Positions 1 through 10,720 of a stretch of 64,000 nt of DNA are shown here, in pieces. Below the pieces are notes generated by a model that was not told the DNA's origin, made no database searches, and saw nothing but the letters and a program-made list of their open reading frames with translations. This DNA comes from Acheta domesticus (Eukaryota > Arthropoda > Insecta > Orthoptera > Gryllidae). A program made the translations under genes and the position numbers. The stretch is taken from NCBI GenBank assembly GCA_031308135.1, contig JAHLJT010009436.1:162623683-162687682 (forward strand). The letters are read 5' to 3'. Within the stretch, counting starts at the first letter, position 1, and each line of letters starts with the position of its first letter.

Positions 1-860
1 AATACTTTATTTGAAGTTATTTGAAGCACTTACACTCACAAATATAATAATCTTTACAAATTGCTGGTAATGTGCATATTAAAGATGTGAGAGATCTTTC
101 AAAAAATTACATTTATGTAATTTTTGAAAAAACAAAAAAAACTCAAAATAAACTTTACGCTATACTAAAGAGTGTAATTAGCACTATCCGTTACAAAAGT
201 TTCAAGAAAAAAATTGCAGCCATATATGAGAAAATGGCGTTTGAGCATTTCTGAAAATGCCGAAATTTGAGCTACTTTTCACAGAAAACGGTAGTGTTTT
301 CGAGAAACTTTACTTGACATTATTTAAAGCATATATACTCGTAAATATAATAATGTGAAAAAATCGCCGATAATGTAAATATTAACGACGTGAGAGACAA
401 GTAAAAAATTTACATTTTGGTATTTTTTGAAAAACCAACCGATAGGCCAAAATGGCTTTTATGTCATTGATAGTGTACATTTACCACTATCCCTACCAAA
501 AGTTTAAAGAAAAAATTGGAGCCGTTTTTGAGAAAATTTTGTTTTTGTAATTTTTTAAAATTGCATATATTGCACGCAATATGGCACGAAAACTACCAAC
601 AATTGTGAAAAACATTTACATGACCTTTATTAAAGAACTCAATATGCAGAACAAATTTTATTTGAAGAAAAAATCTCTATCTTCAATTTTGTAGTTGGAG
701 AAAGACGCCGAAAAAAATTCAAACTTTCACAATTTTCGAAAATTCAGAGCTGTACGTGAAAATCGGACCTATGCCATGTTAAAAAGTGTATTTTCCTCTA
801 TTCATACAAGAAATTTAAAGAAAAAAATTTGGAGCAGTTTTTGAGAAAATGTTGAAAATC
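1..860. repeat. Divergent tandem units of about 300 bp (left arm)
   Basis: An AT-rich unit recurs with a period of about 300 bases. The anchor is an ACTATCC-like word followed by AAAGTTT, AAGAAAAAA, TTG-CAGCC or GGAGC, and GAGAAAAT, near 181-235, 480-538 and 796-850. A second anchor, AATATAATAAT followed by a GTGAGAGA word, recurs near 40-95 and 343-395. The mirror copy in the right arm spans about 57150-58011. This may be a satellite-like array or the interior of an unclassified element. No coding function is visible. Confidence 0.7.
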
Positions 861-879
861 CCCGGGGGCTTCATATAAA

Positions 880-1260
880 GTACCCCCAAATTTTAAAGAA
901 TCTTTTTCAAAATCACCAAAGCTTTGACTAGAATCAGATCGACTGGGAATATCAATTTTGAAGAAAATACGACCGAACGGTTTAGGCGCTAGCGTTGACC
1001 ACAGACGGACAGACGGACGGAATGCCGTCAATCGATTTTTAAGTATAAAGCAACAAATCATGGATTTGACCACACCACGAGATAGAGGATTTTTTTTTCT
1101 TAATTTAGCAACTGGTTTTATTCACTTATTCGTTTTCATGGCCCGGCAATTAATTTTTTTCCGCCGAAAATTGGCCATTTTTTCGCGCAGCATTACATAA
1201 CTTTCCCTATACTACGTATATCACTCCGTGTATACGTACGTATACGGGAAAGTAAAACTT
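880..1260 (+). repeat. Dispersed repeat with GACGGACAGACGGAC motif (copy 1)
   Basis: This contains GGGAATATCAATTTTG, then CGAACGGTTTAGGCGCTAGCG, then CAGACGGACAGACGGACGG, then AT-rich sequence ending near TATACGGGAAAGTAAAA. The same order of words occurs at 16310-16650, so it is a dispersed family. The right-arm counterpart is split by the hAT-like insertion (55318-55638 and 57032-57150), and its (GTCC)-type tract is longer. No open frame is supported. Confidence 0.65.
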
Positions 1261-1419
1261 AATTATAGATTGTCCAAGCGAACGTTTCCTCCCCTCTTTC
1301 GTGACATCACTGGACCAACGTGCGCCCGCTGCCGCGTCGGGCACTACCTTTGCTCCGCCTCTCGTCTCAGAGAAAAAGAGCAGATTTCTGTGACGTCCCA
1401 GAACATTGAGTTGCCAACC

Positions 1420-1495
1420 ACTGCCCGAGGCCATCTAAGCAGTTACAACCTTAGTAGTTAGCGTGCCGGGAACACCAAACAATCAAATAATTAAT
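1420..1495 (+). repeat. SINE 3' tail fragment
   Basis: Contains CCTTAGTAGTTAGCGTGCCG followed by GGAACACCAAACAATCAA. This matches the tail of the long SINE family (CCTAAGTAGTTGACGCGCCC followed by GGAAACACNAATCAATCAA, as at 39785-39830). Only the tail is recognisable. The right-arm copy is 53185-53262 on the minus strand. Confidence 0.55.
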
Positions 1496-2204
1496 CCATT
1501 CCCGCCACGAGCGATTTCCCCACGTGTCTTGCCACAGGTTCACTTCTGAGCATACGTTTCCTTCTCCCCTGCTCTACCGCCGTCTCCTCAAACCGATCAC
1601 TAGCGTTTAGGCTGCGTCACCTCCTTGCATCACCACAGGTGTCGCTTGTCACCGCCTCATTTTTCTCATCGGCTCCTCCACGTGCGTCAGTAGTACACTG
1701 CCCTTCTCCCTTGTCACAATCCCTCGAGGTTACTGCTAATAGTTGACTTCTTCGCTCTTAGTTTCATTTTTACTGTTAAATTTTGAACACTATCGGGTGT
1801 GTTTAAAACATGCGTACATCAATAAAATCTGAAAATCAATAAATTTATTATTGTTATTGATAGTACAATTCTGGTATCTGATACTTGTTCTGCTTTTATT
1901 ATACTTGACTAAATTTATATTTCTGTTCTAAATAAATGAACCTGCTGAATACAGTGATGTTTAAGGGTTAAACTCCCAATTGTACTTGGCACTACCTAAG
2001 CGTTTTCAGAATCTCGACCACCCCAAACACACCCCAAACTCTTCCCCGCCGTAGCTTAGCCAACATTTCCCTCCCTCCGTTTCCTCCACCCAGCCATGTC
2101 CTTTCCCACCGCCTCCATCTTGCCAACGTGACGTGACGTCTTCTCCCCACCCATACCATAATAATTTCTCTTTCTCCACCCTAATCCCCCCTCCCGTCTT
2201 CTCA

Positions 2205-2535
2205 GCCATGCCGTCACCACTGCCACCGCCACATCCACCTCCATATCCACCTCTACCTCTACTTCCACCTCCCCCTCTACATCCACATCGACTGCCACAT
2301 TCAAGCCCACATCCATGTCCATATCCACCTCCCCATCTACTTCCACCTCCACATCCACTTTCACACTCACATCCACATTCACCTCCACATCCACCTCCAC
2401 ATTGACCTCCACATCCAAGTCCACAACCATGCACACATCCACTTCCACATCCACCTCCGCCGCCGCTGCCGCCATCACCGCCGCCATCACCGCCGCCATC
2501 ACCGCCGCCATCACCGCCGCCGCCGCCGCCGTTGG
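2205..2535. repeat. CCACAT/CCACCT minisatellite plus GCC/ATC-rich tract (left arm)
   Basis: Six-base units CCACAT, CCACCT, CCATCT and CCACTT alternate from about 2220 to 2455. They are followed by GCCGCC and GCCATCACC units to 2535. Long open frames on both strands here are by-products of the repeat (low-complexity Val/Asp, Gly/Cys or Ser/Thr strings). The right-arm copy (about 52184-52500) differs in unit number and order, as expected for an unstable array. Confidence 0.85.
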
Positions 2536-2687
2536 CGCGGCCGCTCATTAGCATCCCGACAAACAACCCTAATTAAAAGAAGCGCGCGCTCACGGAGCAG
2601 ATCGATTGTGCGCCGTCTCCGCTGAATGTGCGCGCTAATTGACTTGGCGCCGGCGCCGCCGACGCCGCCTCCGTTGGCCCCGCCCGA
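2528..2687. promoter_or_regulatory. Invariant GC-rich block with homeodomain-type motifs (left arm)
   Basis: About 160 bases show no difference by eye from the right-arm copy (52024-52183), although both flanks (minisatellite and C-tract) are hypervariable. It contains CTCATTAGC, CCTAATTAAAAG and GCTAATTGAC (homeodomain-type ATTA cores), ACAAACAA (forkhead-type) and several GCGCGC steps. Open frames cross it on both strands but extend into simple repeat. Inference: a conserved regulatory element or an untranslated/coding exon of an unidentified gene. Motif assignments are by consensus only. Confidence 0.4.
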
Positions 2688-2935
2688 CCAAGCCCGCCCC
2701 GCCCCGCCCCGCTCCGCTCCGCCAGCTCCGCCCCGCCCCTCCCCGCCCCACGCCAATCCGTCCCGCCCAGCCCCGTCCCGCCTAGCCTAACCCCGCCCCG
2801 CCCCGCCCCACGCCAATCCGTCCCGCCTCGTGCCACAGCACCCCACCCAGCCCAGCCCCGCCCAACCCTGCCTCGCCCCACCCCGCCCCCTCTTGCCCCG
2901 CCCCGCGGCGCTCCACCCCGCCCCACCCGGCGGCG
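2670..2935. repeat. C-rich (CCGCCCCGCCCC)n tract (left arm)
   Basis: Variable 5- to 6-base units CCGCCC, CCCGC and CCAGCC. About 60 bases (CACGCCAATCCGTCCCGCC-type unit) are duplicated relative to the right arm. The minus strand has many closely spaced G runs, so quadruplex formation is possible. Long predicted Arg/Gly/Ala or Pro/Ala frames here are compositional artefacts. Confidence 0.85.
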
Positions 2936-3399
2936 CGCGAGGCCAAACGCATGCGGTGAGGATGAAAGTTAAATCTCACGCGCTTGTATGTTCACAGAAC
3001 GTCCCTGGCGTGGTATCCGAGATTCCACCTCCTAGCAGTGCGAAAGATATTATTTAATGCGCGAGTAATCAGCGGCTAGTTAATATGTTTATTTTTGTAC
3101 AGTGAGCTATTGTCTTGAGGTCTGTGTGTTAAATTTGCTTACTAACAAAAGTAATGTTTACGAGCTCCTGAATCGCCTATCAACTATTTTCTTTATAAAG
3201 TTGTTAAGTGGAACTGTAGGAGTTGCTTCAATATTGCATTAATGTTTCTGTAGTCTTTTAATGAAGTTGTTTATCGAAGTTGTAATTTCTAATCCCCTAA
3301 TTTACAATCTATTACTTGTAGAAATTTTTGATTTTGAAGTGAATAAATTTTATTCATTACTAGTGAGAGCAACAGATTTCAACACACATTTCTGGGATG

Positions 3400-3530
3400 A
3401 AATACAAAGACTAAGTCCAGTGTGTCGTGATGAGGTGTGAGTGCAGTAGAGCTCTTAGCAAGGGTTCAAATCCCGCCTAGGCATGAAGGTTTACCTTTGC
3501 GTTGTGGCATGGTGAGTGCACAATCTGCAT
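3400..3530 (+). repeat. tRNA-like SINE head
   Basis: A B-box-like GGGTTCAAATCCCGCC (3463-3478) follows a tRNA-like stretch with AGTAGAGCTCTTAGCAAG, and is followed by TAGGCATGAAGG. This resembles the Pol III promoter and start of body in the SINE at 11330-11560 (GGTTCGAGTCC...GGGCATGATTG). The A box is poorly defined and the element looks old. The right-arm copy lies at 51195-51330 on the minus strand. Confidence 0.5.
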
Positions 3531-4519
3531 GTGTTTTTTTTAATTGTTCCTAATATTTCATAAATTATTGTCAGCATTTAGATCAGTAATTTATTCACAT
3601 AATTATTTAAAATTCAGTTACTTATAGTTTCTCTAGAAGTAGTTTCATTCTTAATGCTTAGAAACAAGATAATTGTATAATTGCATAATTTCGATGTTTT
3701 ACTGATTTTAAAGGTTTCTCTAAATTCATATTCTCTTACCGTGAACTTGTATAATATGCAAATTTGATTTATATGGAACTGAAAAATCAAAGAATTATTA
3801 CATCAGACCAAGATAATTACAAATCACGTTGATAAGGAAGAAAGATGGTGATGCGAACGGTTGCATTCTAATTCGTCATATCGAACAGTACACTTTCATG
3901 GAAGAACTAAATACTATAATGTCCTCCATCGAATGTAACCAATTAAATTAGGACCAGCATTAGTCTTGTGAGTGTTTTACTAATTTAACATTTGAAAGCA
4001 AACTGAAGACATTTGCTAGTGATGTAACATTACTTGCATTAAGTAGGTGGTACCGCAATAGACGCACGTCAAGTGTACAAGTCAAAGTATTATTAATTTC
4101 ATAAATAATTTCCTTTTAATCGAAATTGTATTGCTTACATTAATATGAATATGGCTTGTGTGTTCTGCCATAATCTCAACATAAAAATATTGTCCTCCGG
4201 CAAGAAGCTTAAAAGCTAAGCTGCGGCTAAGAAAATTGAATAAGGTGCTCACACGATGGGCTTTTTTATTCACCTGTATCTTTGCAATCTGTCCTGGGCT
4301 TCCGTGGGGTAGGGAGCTTGTGCAGTAACTGTCGTCCCACCGGTGACGATGGCGGTGGACAACAGGTTCTTGGTTATCGGCCTACGGCACTCCGTACCGC
4401 CGCGCTGCCTAGGTACGGCAGTCTCTCTATCCGTTAGTGACGAAACAATGCGTTTTGCAAGGCACACTGCGAATACGTGCCCCGCGGGCTTGGGGAATCA
4501 AAGTAAAAGCCTTGGAGGT

Positions 4520-4705
4520 GAATTATTTTGTGTTCCGAGTGCGTCAACGGCAATGGACATTATCCCGTAAGCATAGTGCATGAGAAATTCCTGGCGCTGG
4601 AAATGTTCCTCCCGCGCTGACCTGCACGGCCGCTTGTGGGGTTTCGCTCTTCAGGTATCTCCGCCAGAGAAAAACTGTCCCAGTCGCGCAGGCTCTAAAC
4701 GTCTC
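4520..4705 (-). repeat. Long SINE family, head-less copy
   Basis: On the minus strand this ends in the tail GACGCACTCGGAACACAAAA. It matches the body and tail of the copy at 39230-39835, including TGGCGGAGATACCTGAAGAG against TGGTGGGAGATACCTGGTTG. The tRNA-like head is missing. The adjacent GC-rich stretch 4280-4500 is probably an older part of the same insertion cluster. The right-arm copy is 50030-50220 on +. Confidence 0.55.
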
Positions 4706-5418
4706 ACTCGTTTCCCGATATCTGAGCCGTTGATGGCAAAAGCGGTGTAAGAAAAAAATTTTTCCTACTTTCCGGAAAAAGACGTGTAAACGAAAAACGC
4801 TGAAAAACTATGATGCTTAGAAATAAATGACAAAGTGTTATGAAAGTGTTGAGGATGTATTCATTTAACTTACTACAGATATTTTGGACTGAAACATTAA
4901 GTAATTAAATATTTTGTTGACATTCACCACTTTTGCTCACACCGCTTCTGAAAAACTATGCCTGATATTCAAATAATTGGCATGCACAATTTTCGAATGA
5001 GATAGTAATGTGATGGTCTTTGTCACGAGTTTCAATCAAGTGAGAACAATTTTGAAGTTGCGATTTTGACCAGTGCACGTATCACTAAAATTGATTAAGT
5101 GTTTTTTTTCTTCAGATGCTTCGTCTATGATGGGTGCAGATAAACCAGAAGCTATTTCTTGGGAGCCCCTTGGAAGTTGTTGTTTCGTCCCACCTCTGAC
5201 TTACACCACAGTTGCATGCAGCGGTATGAGCAACTTGTTGCTACTTCTGCATTGACCGCTAGCGAAGCAATATTGAAGTTTCACCCACACCATTTTAGCT
5301 CGTAATGTAACAATGTTGAAGCCATCTACCAGTTCATCTTACTCAAATCCTCCAAAATTTGACTTACACTACGTTTGCTCTCAACGACTTACATGCTTCT
5401 GTAGTGCATGCGTATGGA

Positions 5419-5475
<57 letters not shown>

Positions 5476-5486
5476 AAGAAAGAAAG
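5419..5486. repeat. (GT)n(GA)n microsatellite (left arm)
   Basis: A compound dinucleotide run, TG repeats followed by GA repeats and then GAAA units. The right-arm copy (49236-49312) has more CA units and an interruption in the CT part, so the locus varies in length between arms. Confidence 0.95.
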
Positions 5487-5529
5487 ACCATGAGCAAATG
5501 AAATAAATACGCTGATCCCTGAGTTCCGT

Positions 5530-6850
5530 CAGGGTATGTCCTCATGGTTGCCCATGACCAGAAGTTCTGTGCGGGTAATCCTGAACCCACCTTCTGCCTT
5601 GGACAAATTAGATTTAGATGCGCCTACATCCTGACAAAAGTGACCTTCGCCCGAACAAAGGCAGACAATGGTCGGTTCCCGGCGCGGGGAAATACTACGG
5701 CCGCCTTGACAGGAAGCCAGTCGGGGCGCCATCGAGAACTCTTCACACGCAGGCACCGCTGACCGACACTGACCGCATTAGAGCAAGGATTCGTGAGTCA
5801 CACCGCTGTGGGCTCCGTTGCAAATTTCTAAATCATTACCATGTATATCCTGTACTCTTTAAGTTTCAAGCAAATTACAATTCACAATTACAATTATCAA
5901 TAATGAACACAAGTGCTGCAGAGTGATCTCAACTGAGTCGATATGATCTTGCAATGTGATCGACGTGATCTAGCAATCGCTAGCAACTCACACCAATCCA
6001 TTGCGGAAATACAATCCTCAATTAATCCTTTTGCTCGTGACACAAAGTGTTCACCATTTCAACTACTTGAAACGGCTCTAAGATTCTGACCAAAGATGAG
6101 GCCCAATTTGGGGTTGTAGGATATACATGGTTACGATTTAGAAATATGCTGCTGCGGTGGCCGACATGCAGATAGCAGGTAAAAACCGGTTCAGTGGCGC
6201 GCCCGAGTGTTCTAGTGTGAAGGCTACCATTTAGATCTCTGGTGGCGGTGCTGGTGGAGACTGTTTGCCACCGAGGGCCACAGGAGGGCAAATCCACCAC
6301 TCGTGCGAATACCTCCATTTAAACCAGTGCTTTGGCCAGCAGACGCGCCACTCGAAAGCGCTGCTGAGTAGTACCGTGTAGAAGGGCACTATCAATGGCA
6401 TTATCAACTGAAAAAGCCTCTATGAAGTTAGATGTGTGTGTATTCGTGCGTACTAAAATAGTACCCCTCGCACTTGTACTTTATCAGGGGGCCGAAATTT
6501 CGGAGTAGGCACCCGGACGCTAGCTTCTATCCACACGCCCCTTAAGGGTACAAGTAGCCCCTTGGGCTTAATATCCGCATCCCATCGGAACGCAGTTTGC
6601 CCTCTCGGCAACCTCGCCATTCACTGCCTGGGTCTAGGGCCGCTCTGCCAGCTCAGAGCTACTAGCTATCCGGGCTAGTACCGGATGCAGTATTGCCTAT
6701 ATGACAACGCGCCACTCGCGCCGGGACGCCAAATCCCTCCTCTATGCCCAGAGTATTGAGTCACTGCCACGACGAAGCCAAGAGCCGAACTGAGGTTCGT
6801 GCGGCTCGGGGCTCCCATCCCGTCTCCCTACTGCGTACACCTTTAGGCTA
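5530..6850. repeat. Composite GC-rich dispersed repeat (left arm)
   Basis: A GC-rich block of about 1.3 kb in AT-rich surroundings with no coherent open frame. It includes CTCACGAATC-type words, GCGCCACT-type words and a tRNA-like stretch on the minus strand (GAGCTGGCAGAGCGGCCC near 6640). Parts recur in degenerate form at 59510-59720, supporting a dispersed repeat. Two 27-base arms (5827-5853 and about 6118-6144) are inverted copies of each other. The right-arm counterpart is 47880-49195. The class is unknown, perhaps nested SINEs. Confidence 0.5.
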
Positions 6851-7149
6851 ACTACGTGAGTATCGCTGGAAACGAGGCACCAATAGCACCAAACCATAGC
6901 AACCAAAATCACCACGTAAGTACCAATTTCCCGCCAGATGTCTATATATGGATTTCAGAACATTCCAAGAATCTTCTTCGCCATATCCTGCCAAAATGTC
7001 GACGCGCCAGAGGCCCAACTGGTTGGTTGCCGGGTTGAACCGAACAACCAGAAATATCTCAGAGCAGGAGCGTCTCACGAAAGGACACGCGAATCACCAT
7101 CAAATCGGTTCGGCGCGCGTCGTACTCCGCGAGAGGACATCAAGTTTCT

Positions 7150-8220
7150 AAGAAGGGAAAATAGGGCTTAGCAAAATCCGTTAGGTAATTGCGATTTGCT
7201 CCTATAAACGTGTTGATTTTTCACAAAGAGACATTTATTAAGTTGGAACGTTTTACGTCAATTTATGTTTCAACCAAAATTATACAGTATTCATTAGTTT
7301 TTCAAACATTAGTGATTTCACAAAAGCGTTCAAGGGGAAGATAAGGTAAACAAACGTAATAAAGCAAACCGAATAATGAATGAATAATTCTAATCCAAAA
7401 TTGCTGTGTTTCCTTTCCCCCCGCTGTGACTTCTTACTGTGCAGCCGAGTGGAATCAGAGGACGAACGTGTTGTTTTACAGCCCAGCTTCAGAGATAATA
7501 GAAAATGGTTTACACGAAACGTACAGTTTTGCACGGCCAAAATCGTCCCATATCCTGAGTTCATAGGGACCTCTTGGACGCTTTCGGAGATTGTTGATGT
7601 AAAAATATAGAAAAAATCTACAGATATGAAAATTACAAAAATTCTTATGATTTATTCAGAAGTGATCGGAAGAATTTAAATAGTCGTTATATTAGAATGT
7701 GGTGGGTACTTGCTGCAGATTATTTGTTTTTCACGCCGATCATTGTAGATTAGGAAATGAACATATTTTGCATTGTATACAATCCCTTGTACTCAGTTTG
7801 CTTCACTATTTTTTGTAATTTGCAGAGTGGTGATATGTAATTTTAAAATAATTAATGAAGAAATGTCATTTTGTAGCAATCAGCAGCAAAGTTTTGTAGA
7901 CATATTTTTTTCAGTAAAAAATTGGTATCTATGTTCAAGTGCTACATAATGTTGAAATAAAAACTTTACTGCATTTAATATGGATTAATAATATTTTACA
8001 TACCTCTGAAATAATATTAATTAACTTTTCTTGGTAGGTCCATTATTGGTGCATTAAATAAAAGAGTTGAACAACAGTTAATTTATAAACGCCCGATATC
8101 ACAGTATACTTTCTTTTCAATATGAACAAGTGCACTGAGAACGTATACCACCTTCACTTGTCTCAGCGAATAGCAAATAAATTGATTATTTTTTTTATAC
8201 TTTCAAGCAAATAATTAGTG
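7150..8220. other. AT-rich spacer, no gene seen
   Basis: Low-GC sequence with only short chance frames. The stretch 7380-7610 is well matched between arms (about 46975-47370 on the right) but carries one-base indels, which argues against coding function. Confidence 0.6.
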
Positions 8221-8224
8221 AGAA

Positions 8225-8450
8225 AGTCTTTAAATACGCTGAGAATCTAAAGTACCCCAAACAAACGTTTAATTTTGGCGATGTTTTTTTTTTACATTTG
8301 ACCATACCATATGGCTCTCAAATTCGAGGATGAGTCAAAATGGCTTTAAAGACGCTGAGAATCTGAAGTACCCGAAACGAACGTTTAATATTGGTGATTT
8401 TCTTCTTTTTTTTACATTTGGTCACACCGTGTGGCTCTCAAGTTCTTGTC
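8225..8450. repeat. Tandem duplication of a 110-bp unit (left arm)
   Basis: Two direct copies, at about 8225-8331 and 8342-8450. Each runs through ACGCTGAGAATCT.AAGTACCC, AACGTTTAAT.TTGG, a T-rich run, ACATTTG and TGGCTCTCAA. They differ by about 15%. The same duplication is present at 46270-46510, so it predates separation of the arms. Confidence 0.85.
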
Positions 8451-8852
8451 ATCCTCGAAAGAGTGTAAAACTCCCGTCTTGTCGGGCGAAAGAATTAACT
8501 ATCACTCCTCTCTGCGCAGCCCGCAGATGAGAGTTCCCCGCCCCGCCCGCAGAGCGCGCGGAGAGAGATCGCCCCTTTGAGAAACGCGCGCCGAGAGAGC
8601 GGATTGGTCTTCGCGCGGGGCCTCTTTTGACAGATTTTTCATTTCTTTCCGCGTTATTACGGAACAGTGCTGCGGATCTGGAGGAGGAGGAGGAGGAACC
8701 GGTGTCGCGCCGAGCTGCCAGCGCGCACAAAAGCTGCTGCAGAGGAGAGGTTGCTCCGGTGGCGCCCCTGGCGGACATCGCAGGTACCAGCGCCTCATTC
8801 TCTTTTGCGTTTATTGTTGCGGTGCAAATTGGTGTAAATGGTAACCGTCGAG
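8450..8852 (+). promoter_or_regulatory. CpG-rich island, candidate promoter and 5' UTR
   Basis: GC-rich, CpG-dense sequence in AT-rich flanks, immediately upstream of a candidate coding exon with a consensus donor. A GAG trinucleotide run near 8683-8697 has 5 units here and more in the right arm (45780-46270), changing length in multiples of three. Frames on both strands cross the island; differences between arms do not favour either, so the island is better read as promoter/5' UTR. No TATA box or initiator can be assigned with confidence. Confidence 0.45.
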
Positions 8853-8951
8853 ATGAACAAGATTACGTTATGGAACTGTTCCCTTGAAGAAAACAACTTT
8901 CAGAATGGGACTCTTGGATCACCACACAATAGTTTGTTTCACTCTTTCCGG
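8853..8951 (+). CDS. Candidate first coding exon of an unidentified host gene (partial)
   Basis: The frame starts at ATG 8853, runs 33 codons and ends CGG|GTAAGT at 8951/8952, a consensus splice donor in phase 0. The peptide starts MNKITLWNCS and contains two N-glycosylation-type sequons (NCS, NGT), so an extracellular N-terminus is possible but unproven. The same ATG, length and donor occur in the right arm (45775-45873) with no indels and two replacements (L6F, Q17L). An upstream ATG at 8838 is preceded by an in-frame stop and is absent from the right arm, so 8853 is preferred. Reading through the donor meets a stop three codons later. No downstream exon was found in the window and I do not recognise the product. 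Confidence 0.4.
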
Positions 8952-9370
8952 GTAAGTGAATAGGTATCAATTTTAAGTTAATGTTTAGTACGTCTTAACT
9001 GAACTCATCTCACCCTGATTCGCGTCTCAGCAAGCAAGTCTTCGTGGAACCACCTTTTTTTCATCAGATTCCTCGAATAGACATTTTACGCTCTTGCATT
9101 GATATTTCAGAAGGGCCTTTCCGAAAAGTTCGAAAATAAACTAAAGCAGCATCCTTAAAGTTTCATCAAGCATGAAGATGAGCCCCCAGGAAGTTCTCCA
9201 ATCCCGATGAAAGCGCCCCCAAACCAGAGTATAGCCTTGCTAATAATTAGTTCTCCCCGTAATGAAGACCGTTTGCTAATTAGCTCCGAGAAAAATAATT
9301 CCGGCAGGAGCTCATGCTGGCGCGAGAGGCGCAGAGCGGAGAGGAGCTACGGGGAATCGAGGTAGATGGG
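8952..9370. promoter_or_regulatory. Near-invariant block downstream of the candidate exon
   Basis: Comparison with the right arm (45360-45768) shows no difference by eye over 9095-9365 and one in the preceding 110 bases, against 2.5-5% elsewhere. It contains GCTAATAATTAG, TTGCTAATTAGC and AAAATAATTCC (clustered homeodomain-type cores) and ends before the purine-rich tract. Inference: an intronic conserved regulatory element. A recent gene-conversion tract would look similar. Confidence 0.4.
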
Positions 9371-10720
9371 AGGGGAAGAGAAGAATGAAAATAGGAGAAA
9401 CACGGAGGACAGGAAAAGGGTGTTGAATAATGAGAGAAAGAAAGCGAGAAAGGGAGGCAGATGAAAGGGAAGATGAGAGAGTGATAGTGAGAAAAAAAGG
9501 AAAAAGGAGAGAGAGAGAGAGGAAAAGAGAGATGGAGATGAAGGGCGAATTAAGGAATGAGAGAGTGAACATTTTTAAGAAAAAGAAAGAGAAGTGAGAG
9601 CGAGAATGTGACCAAATTCCATACTTTTCAAAGATCGAATGAGGGATTTAGGACCAGAAGGAGGGGAGGGCAGACAGAAAGAGATAGGGCCACAGAAGCA
9701 CCCAGAAAAGGGAGAGACGGTAAGTTTGTGCCTATTGAAAGTCTCAGAAAGAGTGGGTGAAAATTGAAATATTCTATCACAGATAGGCAATTTTGTGATG
9801 GGAGAAAGAAAGAAAGAATGAAAGAACGAAGGAAGGAGGGAAAGAAAGAAAGGCAGGATAGGTGGGGATTTTTGTTCTTAATAAGTAACCCGTAGAAGAG
9901 GTTACGTCTAGTCTCTTGTACCTTATAGTCTCGATGTACTATAGTTCAGAGAAGCAGAACAATCACGAGATACTGTGTATAGGCGGAGAGAGAAAAAGTC
10001 TACCATTGCTATTTCAGATACCAAAACTGTGAGAGTGACAGTGCTTTCCAGAAAGGGAAAATAAAGTGAGAGTGGGGGGATATTTTGTTCGCGATGCGAG
10101 CAAACCAAGTACGAAACTTGGAAATGGGAGAGAGGATCACGAAGAGGATAGAATAAAAGGAGCGAGACAGAGTGCATTGTATGGGTTTTCCAAATACGGT
10201 TTGGGTGAACACGTTTCAAGACCTACTTACCCAGGTTGAGAAACTGATTTTAAGTTAAACAAAGAGGGAGTGAAAGAAGGTTCTTTTATTTCTTAATCCA
10301 TGAGAACCAATGATTATGTAAAAGGCCAGTAGAAATATTTGGCCGTGAGTGAGACAGTAAAATCACGATAAAAAAGAAGAGAACCAAAGAGAGAGACAAA
10401 GAGAGTGCATCCAATTGGTGTTCCAAAGACTGTAAGAGAAGCGCGAAGAGGAGTGGAAACGTCGGTGGTTGGGGGGGGGGGGCGGTCCAGAAAGCGCAGA
10501 CTAGGTTACGTGCACCAAGCGCATTAGTATTTACGCAAGGAAAGGAGAGCTTAGGGACAAAGCAGGACATACAAAGAAGCCCTCCCCGGCTCTGGAGGGC
10601 GGCGCGTACTCTTCGAGAAGGGGTGGGGGTGCATAAGGATGATGAAGGGTTGGGGAGAAGAGAAGGAGGGAGAGAGAGCGGGGAACACGAGAAGCGAACA
10701 GTGCGGGCGGCACAAAGCGT
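9370..10720. repeat. 1.35-kb purine-biased tract (left arm)
   Basis: The + strand is strongly enriched in A and G (GAGAGA, GAAAGAAAG, GGAGGG), with short mixed interruptions and a run of 13 G near 10471-10483. All open frames here are on the pyrimidine strand (Ser/Leu/Phe/Pro-rich) and reflect composition. Such tracts can form triplex (H-) DNA. The right-arm copy (44000-45360) is the pyrimidine-rich mirror with small length changes. Confidence 0.8.

Noticed and set aside
2006..2566. Long Gly/Cys-rich and Val/Asp-rich open frames on the minus strand (and Pro/His or Ser/Thr frames on +).
   Set aside because: They are translations of a CCACAT/CCACCT minisatellite. All frames stay open because of the unit length, and the right-arm copy rearranges units freely.
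8502..8798. Minus-strand 98-codon frame conserved in both arms (102 codons on + at 45928-46236).
   Set aside because: The trinucleotide run keeps all frames in phase. Replacements between arms are not biased to silent sites, and the opposite strand offers the better gene model with a donor site.
9312..10713. Chains of Ser/Leu/Phe-rich frames on the minus strand suggesting membrane proteins.
   Set aside because: They come from the pyrimidine-rich strand of the purine-biased tract; indels between arms break the frames.
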